From positions 1 to 46,179 of the forward strand of contig JAQYVW010000018.1 of assembly GCA_030145325.1 (NCBI GenBank): DNA of 46,179 bases, given 5' to 3'. The position numbers and the translations under genes are program-made. Of this stretch, positions 1-9,287 are shown in pieces (position 1 is the stretch's first letter; every line of letters begins with the position of its first letter). The stretch comes from Desulfurivibrionaceae bacterium (GTDB taxonomy: Bacteria > Desulfobacterota > Desulfobulbia > Desulfobulbales > UBA5123). The notes below the pieces were generated by a model. That model was not told the DNA's origin. It saw only the letters and a program-made list of their open reading frames with translations, and did no database searches.

Positions 1-54
1 CTTGGTTTAATAAAAATAAAAGCCTCGTTGGTCACGCAAGAACGGGAGGATAGA

Positions 55-153
55 ATGATTTATTCATTAACAACCTATTGTCAAGGCGGTGACCTGTTTA
101 TCCAGATGATATCTTACGTATTTTTATTGCGACAACAAGTGGTCAGAAAATAA
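55..153 (+). CDS. Possible 32-codon leader ORF upstream of mgtE
   Basis: An ATG at 55 follows a strong ribosome-binding sequence (GGGAGGA, 44-50, four bases before the start). It opens a 32-codon frame with a hydrophobic C-terminal half that ends at TAA 151-153. I recognise no family. It could be a small membrane peptide, a leader peptide of the mgtE region, or chance. The mgtE promoter proposed at 258-287 lies downstream, so it would not be on that transcript. The rest of 1-333 shows no other coding signal. Confidence 0.25.
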   Translation: MIYSLTTYCQGGDLFIQMISYVFLLRQQVVRK

Positions 154-257
154 AAACACGGCGTCCTTGTCACAACGTTTATCAACAAAACGAGCCGAAC
201 CTACCCACCGAATGTTGATCCTTTAAATATGGGGTGGATTATGGCTAAAAGGATTAG

Positions 258-287
258 TTGACCTTTGGGATAAATTAACGATATACT
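258..287 (+). promoter_or_regulatory. Putative sigma70-type promoter of mgtE
   Basis: TTGACC (258-263) and TATACT (282-287) are separated by 18 bases. Each matches the -35 and -10 consensus at five of six positions. A second TATAAT at 300-305 has no convincing -35 box. Transcription would start near 294, about 40 bases before the gene. I saw no M-box-like Mg2+ riboswitch in this short leader. Confidence 0.5.
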
Positions 288-333
288 GTTGAACTTCGCT
301 ATAATCTGAACTAATGCACAGGGCTGGGGATAT

Positions 334-1725
334 ATGATGAATCGAGGCACCAAGCGCGAACTCATAGGTAACGAAGGGATGGTGATTCTAGATACCGTTC
401 GGCGTTTGAACCGGCGAAGTGCGGTTGATCATCTTCTCAAACTGGTTAACAAGACCCATCCTGCTGATATGGCGTGGGTTTACCGCCATCTTAATCCCAC
501 TGAACGTCAGAATATTTTTGGGATCATTGCCCAGACCCCCATGGTTGGCGAGTTTTTGAGTGAGCTTGATGATGCATTGATGCTGGAGGTGGTGGACGAT
601 CTGCCACCACGGTTCATGGTTACCATCGTTAATGAAATGGCCTCCGATGACGCCGCCGATCTTCTCGAAGCTCTTCCTGAAGAATTTGCCAACAAGATTC
701 GCGATCTCATGCACACCGATGATCGCAAGGAAGTCGATGACCTCCTCCAATATCATCCCGAAACTGCGGGTGGGCGGATGTCGCCCGACTTCATGGCCCT
801 CGATGAAAATTTGAGCGTTGGCGACGCCATTAAGCGGGTTCAGGAGCGTAGCGAAGAGATGGAAATGGCCTTCTATCTCTATATCACCCTTGGTGATGAT
901 AATCGCCTGGCCGGGGTGTTGTCTCTGCGTGAGCTGTTGATGCATCCTTCATATCGATTACTGAAAAATATCATGAATCCCAAGGTGCTGGCGGTAGGTA
1001 CCGATACTGATCAGAATGAAGTAGCGCATATCGTCTCGCAGTACAATATTCTGGCGGTACCGGTGGTGGATTCATCCTACCAGTTGGTGGGGATCGTCAC
1101 CGTCGACGATATTATTGACGTGATTCGTGAGGAAGCCACCGAGGAATTCCTACAGATGGCCGGTGCTGGTAAGGATCGCGAGATTCTCCTCAAGCCCACC
1201 ATGAAAAACGCCATGCTTCGTGCTCCCTGGCTCATGGCGACCTGGTTCGGCGGGGTGATCAATATTTTCGTGATCAACCATTTCCATGGCGAACTGCAGC
1301 AGGTATTAGCCCTTGCTTCCTTCATGCCCATTATCGCCGGGATGGGCGGTAACATTGGCAACCAGTCCAGCACCATCGTGGTGCGCGGAATCGCCACTGG
1401 TCGAATTAATATTCAGCAGGTAGGGAAGCTTATTTTTAAAGAGATGCGGGTGGGACTGCTGTTGGGAAGTTTTTTTGGCGTTTTCCTTGGTTTTTTTGCC
1501 CACTTTGATAATCTTGGCGGCCCGGTTTTGTTCGGACTAGTGGTGGGGTTGTCGATCCTTTTTTCCATGACCCTAGCCGCCACCGTCGGCACCATGGTGC
1601 CATTGATTCTGCGGCGGTTGGACATTGACACTGCCATTGCCACCGGCCCCTTTGTCACTACCACCATCGATACCTTGAGTATCGCTACCTTTTTTATAAC
1701 CGCTAAATTGGTTCTGAATCTCTAG
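334..1725 (+). CDS. mgtE: Magnesium transporter MgtE
   Basis: This is an inner-membrane Mg2+ channel gated by cytoplasmic Mg2+ binding. The 463-residue product has the family's normal length and order: an acidic N domain (about 30-140), a CBS pair (about 145-270) and a C-terminal membrane domain (about 295-463). The membrane domain contains the conserved PIIAGMGGNIGNQS stretch (332-345) and the pore segment ATGPFVTTTIDT (435-446), whose final Asp corresponds to the ion-selecting Asp of characterised MgtE. ATGs lie at 334 and 337. GGGGA at 326-330 is better spaced for the second, so the first Met may be absent. The downstream protease gene begins two bases after the stop, so the two are probably cotranscribed. 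Confidence 0.96.
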   Translation: MMNRGTKRELIGNEGMVILDTVRRLNRRSAVDHLLKLVNKTHPADMAWVYRHLNPTERQNIFGIIAQTPMVGEFLSELDDALMLEVVDDLPPRFMVTIVNEMASDDAADLLEALPEEFANKIRDLMHTDDRKEVDDLLQYHPETAGGRMSPDFMALDENLSVGDAIKRVQERSEEMEMAFYLYITLGDDNRLAGVLSLRELLMHPSYRLLKNIMNPKVLAVGTDTDQNEVAHIVSQYNILAVPVVDSSYQLVGIVTVDDIIDVIREEATEEFLQMAGAGKDREILLKPTMKNAMLRAPWLMATWFGGVINIFVINHFHGELQQVLALASFMPIIAGMGGNIGNQSSTIVVRGIATGRINIQQVGKLIFKEMRVGLLLGSFFGVFLGFFAHFDNLGGPVLFGLVVGLSILFSMTLAATVGTMVPLILRRLDIDTAIATGPFVTTTIDTLSIATFFITAKLVLNL

Positions 1726-1727
1726 GC

Positions 1728-2849
1728 ATGACGTACTCTTACTCTAGCCCTTCGCCAAAACGACGGATATCGTCGTTATTGATCCTTCTGCTGATTCTTG
1801 TCGGTCTCTGGTTGCTTTTCGGACGGCATGACTATCAGTTACGTTCACCGGAGCCGCCGCGGGCGATTACTGCCCGTGGTGATCTGGCCGCTGACGAGCA
1901 GAACACCATCGAGTTGTTTAGGGCCGCTTCACCGTCTGTTGTTTATATCACCAATATCGAATTACGCCGGAACCTGTTCAGCCTTAATGTGGCCGAGATC
2001 CCCAAGGGTACCGGGTCCGGATTTGTCTGGGATAAGGCGGGGCGGATTGTCACCAATTTTCATGTCATTGAGGATGCCAACAGTGTTGAGGTGACTCTGG
2101 CCGATCATTCTACCTGGAAAGCTTCGCTGGTGGGAGTTGCACCCGACAAGGATTTGGCTGTTTTGCAGATCCAAGCTCCTGCCGATGCTCTCTTTCCTCT
2201 GGCCATTGGTGAATCCCATAACTTACTGGTTGGCCAAAAGGTTTTTGCCATTGGCAATCCCTTCGGCCTTGACCAGACCATTACGGCTGGGATTGTCAGT
2301 GCCCTGGGGCGTGAGATCAAGTCAGTCACCGGTCGCACCATTCAGGGGGTTATCCAGACCGATGCGGCCATTAATCCCGGTAACTCCGGGGGGCCACTGC
2401 TGGATAGTTCCGGACGGTTGATCGGGGTTAATACCGCTATCTATAGTCCCAGTGGTGGCAGTTCCGGGATTGGGTTTGCCATGCCGGTTGACGAGGTCAG
2501 CAGTTTAGTGCCGGAGATCATCACTTATGGACGGGTGATCAGGCCCGGACTGGGGGTATCCCTAGCCAATGAAAGCATTACACATCGACTGGGAGTTACC
2601 GGGGTACTGATTGTCAAGGTGCATTCCGGCGGCAGCGCGGCCAAGGCCGGCTTGCATGGGATTAGGCAGCAAGGCAGCGAGATTGTTCTTGGTGACATTA
2701 TTACCGCCATTAATGGCGTGAAAGTACTTACCTACGATAAACTGCGCAATGAACTGGACCGGTATAAAGTTGGGGAGGAAGTGGAGTTGGAAATCGTTCG
2801 GGATGGCAAGAAGATCCTGGTGCAAGTAACCTTAGAGGAGGTTGCTTAG
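1728..2849 (+). CDS. DegS/HtrA-like membrane-anchored serine protease
   Basis: This is a periplasmic trypsin-fold protease of the HtrA family, involved in envelope stress and protein quality control. The N-terminus has one membrane anchor (about 15-31). The catalytic triad is visible as H112 (TNFHV), D142 (KDLAVL) and S220 (GNSGGP). One PDZ domain follows (about 270-373). With 373 residues, a single PDZ and an uncleaved anchor it resembles DegS more than DegP. A DegS role in sigma-E signalling cannot be inferred, because no RseA or RseP gene is near. It starts two bases after mgtE, and its end overlaps the next reading frame by eight bases. Confidence 0.9.
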   Translation: MTYSYSSPSPKRRISSLLILLLILVGLWLLFGRHDYQLRSPEPPRAITARGDLAADEQNTIELFRAASPSVVYITNIELRRNLFSLNVAEIPKGTGSGFVWDKAGRIVTNFHVIEDANSVEVTLADHSTWKASLVGVAPDKDLAVLQIQAPADALFPLAIGESHNLLVGQKVFAIGNPFGLDQTITAGIVSALGREIKSVTGRTIQGVIQTDAAINPGNSGGPLLDSSGRLIGVNTAIYSPSGGSSGIGFAMPVDEVSSLVPEIITYGRVIRPGLGVSLANESITHRLGVTGVLIVKVHSGGSAAKAGLHGIRQQGSEIVLGDIITAINGVKVLTYDKLRNELDRYKVGEEVELEIVRDGKKILVQVTLEEVA

Positions 2850-4224
2850 GCATATTTTGACTTGGTGGACACGAGCATTACGGAGTCTGATTTCAACGGG
2901 CGAGGATGAGCAGCTTGATCTCTTTCGCATCTTCCCATCCTTCCGTCGTTTTTTGGCGGCCAGGCAACATTACGCCTATTTACGGACCTTTGGCGATGTT
3001 CTTTTTGCGGTGGTGGTTATCTCCGGTTTTTTCGGACCGCAAAATGTGACTCACAATGTCGCCGTTTTTCTGACCTGGGGATTGCTCTGGCCAGGGATTG
3101 TCTTGTCATGGTTTTTCGTTGGCAGGATGTGGTGTGGCATCTGTCCATTTCCGGGCCTCGGGGTTTTTCTGCAACGCAAAGGGTTGACCCTATCGTTGCC
3201 GGTGCCGCATCTGCTCAAAAAATACGGGGTGTACACCTCGGTTATCCTTTTAGCCCTAATCATTTGGATTGAGGAGGTGGCGGCCCTTGATTATTCTCCG
3301 GCTGGAACTTCCTGGCTTGTCCTCTCCATTGTTGCCGGAGCAGCATTGTTCAGCATTCTTTTCCCTGGTCAGGCCTGGTGTCGGCATCTCTGTCCATTGG
3401 GCAGGATCAGTGGCGCTGCTGCAACTTTATCTATCACCGAATTCCGTCCCGATCATAATAAATGCCGTGGTTGTGAAACCTTTGCTTGCCAGAAAGGCAA
3501 GAACGGCAAAAATGGTTGCCCGGTGTATTTGGGCGCCTACAATGTTAGAAACAACCTGCACTGTTTGGTTTGTGGTCATTGTTTACCGTTTTGTCATCGC
3601 GACTCTCCACAGTTTTTGCTTCGCAATCCCTATGCCGAGTTGATCCGTAACAAAGGCCGCTACATTACCTGTACCTACATCGTTCCTTTTCTGATTGGCT
3701 CACAGTTGGCCCGTTTTCTGCGAGAAAAACCCCTCTATCGAGAGGTGGTCGAGCTGGCTAATTTCGGTCCTTATTCTGAAGCGGTGATTTTCAGTCTTTT
3801 ACTGGTGATAGGATTTTTGTTTATCCTAGGAGTGATAAGGTTTGGCACCCATTTATTCGGGATTAGCGAGGATCCGTTGTTCGGTCGTTTTGCGCCGCTG
3901 GTGCCAATCTTTATTCCCATGGCCTTTACCGGCGAACTTGTCTACCGGATGAACTATTTCGCCAACGGGGTTGGTGATTTTATTCCCACCTTTGGTCGTC
4001 AGATCGGGTTTGATTTTCTGGGGATATTTGCCTTTACCATCCCAGATTTTCCGGTGCAGATTCTTTCGGCCTTCTTTCTTTTGAACGGTGCCATTGCCGG
4101 ATGTTATATCTTCTGGCGTCTCTGCCTTGAGGATTTCGAGGGTCTAGTGTCGTTTAAGAATTTCCTCGGCATCAATCTTCTCATCGGCGGACTGCTCCTC
4201 GCCTATCTGGCTGTTTTATTCTAA
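2842..4224 (+). CDS. Membrane 4Fe-4S binding protein, NosR/NapH-like
   Basis: This polytopic membrane iron-sulfur protein resembles the ferredoxin-like halves of NosR, NapH and CcoG, which pass electrons between the quinone pool and periplasmic or membrane reductases. Two Cys-Pro motifs close membrane helices (C98/C101-P and C180/C184-P). Two 4Fe-4S sets follow: C208, C211, C216, C226 and C241, C244, C247, C251. The last 200 residues hold several further hydrophobic segments. No FMN-binding domain is seen, so it is not full NosR. The frame opens at TTG 2842, but a GAGGAGG sequence at 2835-2841 abuts it directly, so the true start may be TTG 2857. Overlap with the protease suggests translational coupling. 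The electron partner is unknown. Confidence 0.8.
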   Translation: MLRHILTWWTRALRSLISTGEDEQLDLFRIFPSFRRFLAARQHYAYLRTFGDVLFAVVVISGFFGPQNVTHNVAVFLTWGLLWPGIVLSWFFVGRMWCGICPFPGLGVFLQRKGLTLSLPVPHLLKKYGVYTSVILLALIIWIEEVAALDYSPAGTSWLVLSIVAGAALFSILFPGQAWCRHLCPLGRISGAAATLSITEFRPDHNKCRGCETFACQKGKNGKNGCPVYLGAYNVRNNLHCLVCGHCLPFCHRDSPQFLLRNPYAELIRNKGRYITCTYIVPFLIGSQLARFLREKPLYREVVELANFGPYSEAVIFSLLLVIGFLFILGVIRFGTHLFGISEDPLFGRFAPLVPIFIPMAFTGELVYRMNYFANGVGDFIPTFGRQIGFDFLGIFAFTIPDFPVQILSAFFLLNGAIAGCYIFWRLCLEDFEGLVSFKNFLGINLLIGGLLLAYLAVLF

Positions 4225-4233
4225 GCACGGCGA

Positions 4234-5301
4234 TTATTCGATCCTCTTGCTCTTGCTTTGTTCGCTTCCTTCACTGTTCCGGGCCTGTTCTTTGAGCCTC
4301 GCAAGTTCTCGCATGCTCTTGGCTGGGTCTGATTCGTCCCTGATTTCCTGGCCCATGATCTCTTCCAAGATGTCTTCAAGGCTGATGACGCCGGTAAAGC
4401 TGCCGTATTCATCCACCACCACAAAAAGGTGGCGACGGCGTTCGAAAAATTCGTGGAGGGTAGTGTTCAGCGGCGCGGCTTCCGGGACAAAATGAACCGG
4501 GTGCATCAAGGCGCTTAGTGGTCGTTGCCCTTTTCCCTCGGCAGAGCTCAAGAGCACGTCTTTTCTGAGGACAATACCAACAATATCGTCTGGATCCTTG
4601 TCGTAAACAGGTACTCTGCTGTGCAGATGCCAGTCTGCCTTGGATTTTATCGCCTCGTCCACGGTTAGTTGGTCGTGCATGGTAAAAGTGACGGTGCGTG
4701 GGGTCATCGCCTTTCTGATCACCTTGTTTTTAAGGGAAAGAATGTTTCTGATCACCTTTTCCTGCTGCGGGTCGATGGCTCCGGTTTTTCGGCTCATTCC
4801 AGCCATGGCTTCCACCTCTTCAGCCGAGACCAGTGCTTCTGAACCGTGACCAAAAATCAGTCGGGTCAGGACTTGAATGAACCAGGTGATGGGGGTCATA
4901 AGTTTGACCAATCCATACAATGGCAGAGCTATCCACGGGGCCAATTTACCGTAGTAGGCAACACCGGCGGTCTTGGGCATTATTTCTGAAAAGATGAGGA
5001 TGGCCAAGGTGAAAACGATGGAGAAAAGGCCCAGATGTTTATCTCCGAATACGATGGCGGCTGAGGCTCCAGCCACGGCCGCCCCCATGGTGTTGGCAAT
5101 GGTGTTGAGGGTAAGGATCGAGATTATTGGTTGGTGGATATCCTTTTTTAGTTTTTTTAGGATGCGTCCGGATAGTTTTCCTGAGCGAGACAATACTTCT
5201 ATCTGACTTAAGGGGATTGAGTAGAGTACGGCCTCAAAAATGCTGCATAGGGCGGAAATGGAGATGGCCAAGCCCACGGCAATGATCAGTTGAGATGTCA
5301 A
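4234..5301 (-). CDS. CNNM transmembrane and CBS-pair protein
   Basis: This belongs to the CNNM/CorC family, linked to Mg2+ or Co2+ efflux; older annotations call such proteins hemolysins. A CNNM (DUF21) membrane domain with four hydrophobic segments covers about 1-170. A CBS pair lies at about 200-325, including the VPVYDKDPDDIVGIV and FVVVDEYGSFTGVIS stretches. The usual C-terminal CorC_HlyC domain is missing and is replaced by a short charged tail. The start is TTG at 5301, supported by GGAGGA seven bases upstream. The gene converges on the 4Fe-4S gene with a nine-base gap. Together with mgtE it suggests a divalent-cation neighbourhood. The substrate is unproven. Confidence 0.88.
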   Translation of the reverse strand: MTSQLIIAVGLAISISALCSIFEAVLYSIPLSQIEVLSRSGKLSGRILKKLKKDIHQPIISILTLNTIANTMGAAVAGASAAIVFGDKHLGLFSIVFTLAILIFSEIMPKTAGVAYYGKLAPWIALPLYGLVKLMTPITWFIQVLTRLIFGHGSEALVSAEEVEAMAGMSRKTGAIDPQQEKVIRNILSLKNKVIRKAMTPRTVTFTMHDQLTVDEAIKSKADWHLHSRVPVYDKDPDDIVGIVLRKDVLLSSAEGKGQRPLSALMHPVHFVPEAAPLNTTLHEFFERRRHLFVVVDEYGSFTGVISLEDILEEIMGQEIRDESDPAKSMRELARLKEQARNSEGSEQSKSKRIE

Positions 5302-5470
5302 GCTGTCTTCCTCCGTTGTAAAAATAGCGCAAGGGATTACGTCGTCTGATTCAATAGTTATTTCAGGACTGGTTGATTAAGTTTAATCTGTACATGAAAA
5401 ATGGGGGCAAGACAAACTGTTTCAGCCGCCTTGCCTGCATGGATAGGTTCGTAGTATTGTATTTGCCAGT

Positions 5471-5495
5471 CGGGCAGGTTTGCGCCCGTTTTTTT
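5471..5495 (+). terminator. Intrinsic-terminator-like hairpin in the pepA leader
   Basis: CGGGC (5471-5475) and GCCCG (5484-5488) form a five-base-pair stem followed immediately by seven T. It points toward pepA and ends 55 bases before the start codon, with no plus-strand gene upstream that it would serve. A further hairpin, GGCAAG (5406-5411) with CTTGCC (5430-5435), precedes it. This arrangement resembles an attenuator leader. Confidence 0.5.
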
Positions 5496-5550
5496 GTGAT
5501 GACTAGCCAACGGGTACAAACAATTCCTGCTGCAAAATAAGGAGATCTTG

Positions 5551-7044
5551 ATGAAACTTACGGTTGTAAAAACGGCTTCGCTGCAAAGTAAAAATGATTT
5601 GATGGTTTATTTTGTTACCCAGGCGCTAAAGAAAAAAGCGCCGCTCTGTGCGGATAAAGATGTTGCCGGAATGATTGGCCGCGCCTTTACGGCTGGGGAT
5701 TTTGCCGGTAAGGAAGGTCAGACCTTTCTGTATTATCCTGAAAAAATCGGTAAAGGCGGGGTGGCCAGGATCTTGGTGGTAGGCCTCGGCAAGGATGATC
5801 CCAGTCGGGAGATCGTTCGTAAAGCGGCGGGTTCGGTGGCGGCTTGTGCCTTGAAAACCAAAGCGGAAAAATTGTTGTTGATGGTTCCTGAGCTTACCGG
5901 GATGAGCGGTGAAGAGGTTGGCGAATGTTTGGCCGAAGGGATGATCCTGGGTGGTTATCAGTTTCTTAAGTATAAAAGCAAGCAGAAGGATGATGAAAAA
6001 CCGGGACAAATCAACGCGGTTTCATTCTTTGCCCTTCAGGAGCAAGGGGCGGTGCGGCGGGGCATGAAACGTGGACAGGCGGCAGCCACCGCTGCATGTG
6101 CGGCCAGGGATATGGCCAATGAGCCTGGTAACTTTTGGACACCCAGTCATTTTGCTGAATATGGTCAAGGGTTAGCGGATAAATATGGTTTTCGGTGTAA
6201 AATTCTTGATAAATCAGCAATGAAACGCTTGCGCATGGGGGGAGTTCTAGGGGTCAACCAGGGTTCTGTTGAGCCTCCCAAGATGGTGGTGCTTGAATAT
6301 CGAACCGGCAAGAAGGTGCCGACCTTACTCTTGGTGGGCAAGGGGTTGACATTTGATTCCGGTGGAATCTCCCTGAAACCCTCTAACGCAATGGGTGACA
6401 TGAAGTATGACATGTGCGGTGGCGCAGCAGCCCTTGCCGCCATGGCGGCAGTGGGTGAGGAGCAACCCAAGGGGTTGGATGTGGTGGCCATTGTTCCCTC
6501 CACCGACAACATGCCTGGCCCCGGAGCAATCAAGCCCGGCGATGTTATTACTCAGTACGGTGGTAAAACCGTGGAGGTGTTGAACACCGATGCCGAGGGA
6601 CGCCTGATTCTTGCCGATGCCCTGGCTTACGGGATCGAAAAGTTTAAGCCCGCCGCGGTTGTGGATCTGGCCACCCTCACCGGGGCAGTTATTGTTGGAC
6701 TGGGTCATCATCGTAGCGGCTTATTGAGTAATGATGACAAGCTGGTGGAGAAATTGCTCACTGCCGGTGAACGCAGCGGTGAACCGCTCTGGCAGTTGCC
6801 GTTGGCGCCTGAATACAGTAAGCAGATGAAGTCAACGGTGGCGGATCTCAAGAATATCGACAAACGTGATGGTGGCACCATCACCGCCGCCGCTTTTCTA
6901 CAGGAGTTTGTTGGTGAAACCCCATGGGCGCATCTCGATATTGCCGGCACGGCTTGGAACTTTACCGAAAAGTCATATATCCCCAAGGGGCCTTCCGGCA
7001 TTGGGGTGCGTCTGTTGATGGAATTGATTCGTAATTGGCGGTAG
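5551..7044 (+). CDS. pepA: Leucyl aminopeptidase (M17 family)
   Basis: This cytosolic dimetal aminopeptidase removes N-terminal residues, preferentially Leu, during peptide turnover. The 497-residue length is normal. The M17 signature NTDAEGRLILADAL is present. The metal and active-site residues are visible as K264, D269, D287, D347 and E349, in the same order and spacing as in E. coli PepA. ATG 5551 is chosen over an in-frame TTG at 5548, because AAGGAG (5539-5544) lies six bases from the ATG. The gene ends 17 bases from the convergent kinase gene. E. coli PepA also binds DNA; nothing here tests that. Confidence 0.97.
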   Translation: MKLTVVKTASLQSKNDLMVYFVTQALKKKAPLCADKDVAGMIGRAFTAGDFAGKEGQTFLYYPEKIGKGGVARILVVGLGKDDPSREIVRKAAGSVAACALKTKAEKLLLMVPELTGMSGEEVGECLAEGMILGGYQFLKYKSKQKDDEKPGQINAVSFFALQEQGAVRRGMKRGQAAATAACAARDMANEPGNFWTPSHFAEYGQGLADKYGFRCKILDKSAMKRLRMGGVLGVNQGSVEPPKMVVLEYRTGKKVPTLLLVGKGLTFDSGGISLKPSNAMGDMKYDMCGGAAALAAMAAVGEEQPKGLDVVAIVPSTDNMPGPGAIKPGDVITQYGGKTVEVLNTDAEGRLILADALAYGIEKFKPAAVVDLATLTGAVIVGLGHHRSGLLSNDDKLVEKLLTAGERSGEPLWQLPLAPEYSKQMKSTVADLKNIDKRDGGTITAAAFLQEFVGETPWAHLDIAGTAWNFTEKSYIPKGPSGIGVRLLMELIRNWR

Positions 7045-7061
7045 TTTAGGTGGGGTAAAAC

Positions 7062-9287
7062 TTACTGGTCGTCATTGCCGGAGAGTACTTCTTGAATAAC
7101 CCTGAGCAGGGTTGCCGCCTTGTAGGGCTTTGGCACCACGGCCTTAAAACCGTGATTGGCGAAGTCAGCCATGGCGGCATCCATGGAGTAGCCACTGGAG
7201 ACAATCGCTTTTACTGCCGGATCTATTTCCCTTAGTTTTTGGATCGCTTCTTTACCACCCATGCCGCCGGGGATGGTGAGATCCATAATCACCACATCGT
7301 ATGGTTTCCCTTCTTGTAACGCTTTTCGGTAGCTGTTAACGGCCTCTTGCCCATCGGTGCTCACCGCCACCTCAAAATCATGGCTGGTTAGCAGCTCGCT
7401 GGTCAGTTCACGGATCATTTCGTCGTCGTCCATGACCAAAATCTTGCCGGTCTGTTTGATCCTGGTATCCGGGGCTTCCTCTCGTAGGTCTATCACTGGT
7501 GCGTCAGAGGCGGCAAGGTAGAAGATGAAAGTTGCGCCTCTATTCTTTTTTGATTCGGCATGGATATAGCCATCATGCTTTTTGATGACGGCATAGCAAG
7601 AGGCAAGTCCCAGACCGCTGCCGGTTTTCTTGGTGGAAAAATAAGGGTCGAAGATCTTTTTGATGTCTTTTGGGTTGATGCCAGGACCGGTGTCCTGAAC
7701 GGTTATCTTGATATAACGGCCCGGTTTAAGCGGCACTTTCTTGCTATTGCTGATCTTGGCATTCTCGGCCCGGACAGTGATGGTGCCACCCTTGACCATG
7801 GCCTGATCGGCATTGATCACCAGGTTATTAATAACCTGCGCGATCTGCCCTTCGTCGATTTCCGTGGCCCAGAGTTCCTCGGCAATTTCGAAATCGCATT
7901 GGACATTGGAGCCACGGAGGGCAAAGAGGGCAGTTTCTTTAAGGAAATCGGTGATGGCGGCCGTTTTTTTCACTGGGGCGCCGCCTTTTGAAAAGGTTAA
8001 CAGCTGTTGGGTAAGATCACGAGCCCGCATGCAGGCTTTTTCCGCTCTGGATAGTTTTTCCACCACCGGCGTACCTGAATCTGCCGTCATCTTGGCCAGG
8101 GTGATATTGCCGAGGATGCCGGTGAGCAGATTGTTGAAGTCATGGGCAATGCCACCGGCAAGAATACCTAGAGATTCGATGCGGCGAGCGTTAAGAAGTT
8201 CTTCTTCCACTCTTTTTTCGGCAGTGATGTCACGAAAAACCATGACCACGCCGATAATTTCCTGATCATGATCGTAGATCGGCGCCGCATTGGCCGAGAT
8301 TAGGCGTTCATAACCGTCGCGGGCGATGAGAACTGTATCGTCGGTAATGGCGATGCTTTTCCCTTCCACCATCACGTCTCTGGGAAGATTAATGCAGCTG
8401 GAGCGTTTTTTCTCATCAACAATCCAAAAAACCTCGCAAGAAGGTTTAGCGTGTGCTTTTTGTTGTGTCCAGCCGGTTAGTTTTTCGGCGATGCGGTTCA
8501 TCAAGACGATATTGCCATCCACATCGGTGGTGATAACCCCTTCGGCAATACTGCGCAAAGTGACGGCCAGTTGTTCTTTTTCTGCGGCAATGGCGTTGGC
8601 AGCCTGTTTCTGAAAGGTTATATCGTGATAGAGAAGAACACCGTAAACAACCTTGCCCTCCTTGTTTTTCACTGGAGTGGCGACAATGTCGAAGAAGCGT
8701 TCACGTACCGGCCAGTCAGGGAAGTGCACGGGCTGGCCGCTGTCGAGAACCTTGCGGAAAGGGCATTCCTGTTGCAGACGGCTGTCGCGGCAAACAATTT
8801 CATGGCAGGAGGTGCCTTTCCATTCACCCTTAAAATCCGTAAATAGGCGCTGGGCATGATCGTTATACGCCTGAATATGCATGTTTTCGTCAACCACCAG
8901 CACGCTACAGCCCACCGCATCAAAGATCGCCTTGATCTCTTCCATGGTCAGTTCAAGTTTCTTGTTAGTTTCCCGCTGGTGTTCGAGGATTTGGATGAAG
9001 GATTCGGCCACCACGCCAATGGGATCCATGGTGATGAGGATATCGTCTTCCAGTTCTTCCGGCTTCAGGGGGATGGTGCCGATAACATCAAGCAACTGGT
9101 TGGTTTTTTTGCGGATGTAGTGATTAGCCTTGCTATTTTTACAAAGCAAGGCACGATTTGCAAGGATCAGCGAGTTGATGCTGTCCAGCAATTCCCCAAC
9201 ATCACCAGCGCTGTCAAGATTCGGTAACGGTGCATCCAGATCTTGACTTGCCTTGCGGATCGCCTTGATTAATTGTTGGTATTTCAT
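7062..9287 (-). CDS. PAS-domain hybrid sensor histidine kinase with receiver
   Basis: This is a soluble-looking hybrid kinase of 741 residues without obvious membrane segments. A helical N-terminal region (1-115) is followed by two PAS domains (about 120-230 and 240-355), a HisKA domain with phospho-acceptor H382 in AHDFNN, and a HATPase domain (N-box N492, DTGPG at 532-536, GSGLGLA at 556-562). The C-terminal receiver has acidic residues D620-D622, phospho-acceptor D669 and K720. Its start overlaps the tusA stop as ATGA, so it is translated with the sulfur genes upstream and may respond to sulfur or redox state. No DNA-binding output is attached and no separate regulator adjoins it. The ligand is unknown. 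Confidence 0.93.
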   Translation of the reverse strand: MKYQQLIKAIRKASQDLDAPLPNLDSAGDVGELLDSINSLILANRALLCKNSKANHYIRKKTNQLLDVIGTIPLKPEELEDDILITMDPIGVVAESFIQILEHQRETNKKLELTMEEIKAIFDAVGCSVLVVDENMHIQAYNDHAQRLFTDFKGEWKGTSCHEIVCRDSRLQQECPFRKVLDSGQPVHFPDWPVRERFFDIVATPVKNKEGKVVYGVLLYHDITFQKQAANAIAAEKEQLAVTLRSIAEGVITTDVDGNIVLMNRIAEKLTGWTQQKAHAKPSCEVFWIVDEKKRSSCINLPRDVMVEGKSIAITDDTVLIARDGYERLISANAAPIYDHDQEIIGVVMVFRDITAEKRVEEELLNARRIESLGILAGGIAHDFNNLLTGILGNITLAKMTADSGTPVVEKLSRAEKACMRARDLTQQLLTFSKGGAPVKKTAAITDFLKETALFALRGSNVQCDFEIAEELWATEIDEGQIAQVINNLVINADQAMVKGGTITVRAENAKISNSKKVPLKPGRYIKITVQDTGPGINPKDIKKIFDPYFSTKKTGSGLGLASCYAVIKKHDGYIHAESKKNRGATFIFYLAASDAPVIDLREEAPDTRIKQTGKILVMDDDEMIRELTSELLTSHDFEVAVSTDGQEAVNSYRKALQEGKPYDVVIMDLTIPGGMGGKEAIQKLREIDPAVKAIVSSGYSMDAAMADFANHGFKAVVPKPYKAATLLRVIQEVLSGNDDQ

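Noticed and set aside
388-945. A 185-codon minus-strand frame opposite mgtE
   Set aside because: It is fully antisense to a well-supported transporter gene and has no recognisable motif.
7045-7061. A terminator between the convergent pepA and kinase genes
   Set aside because: The 16-base gap contains no stem or T-tract.
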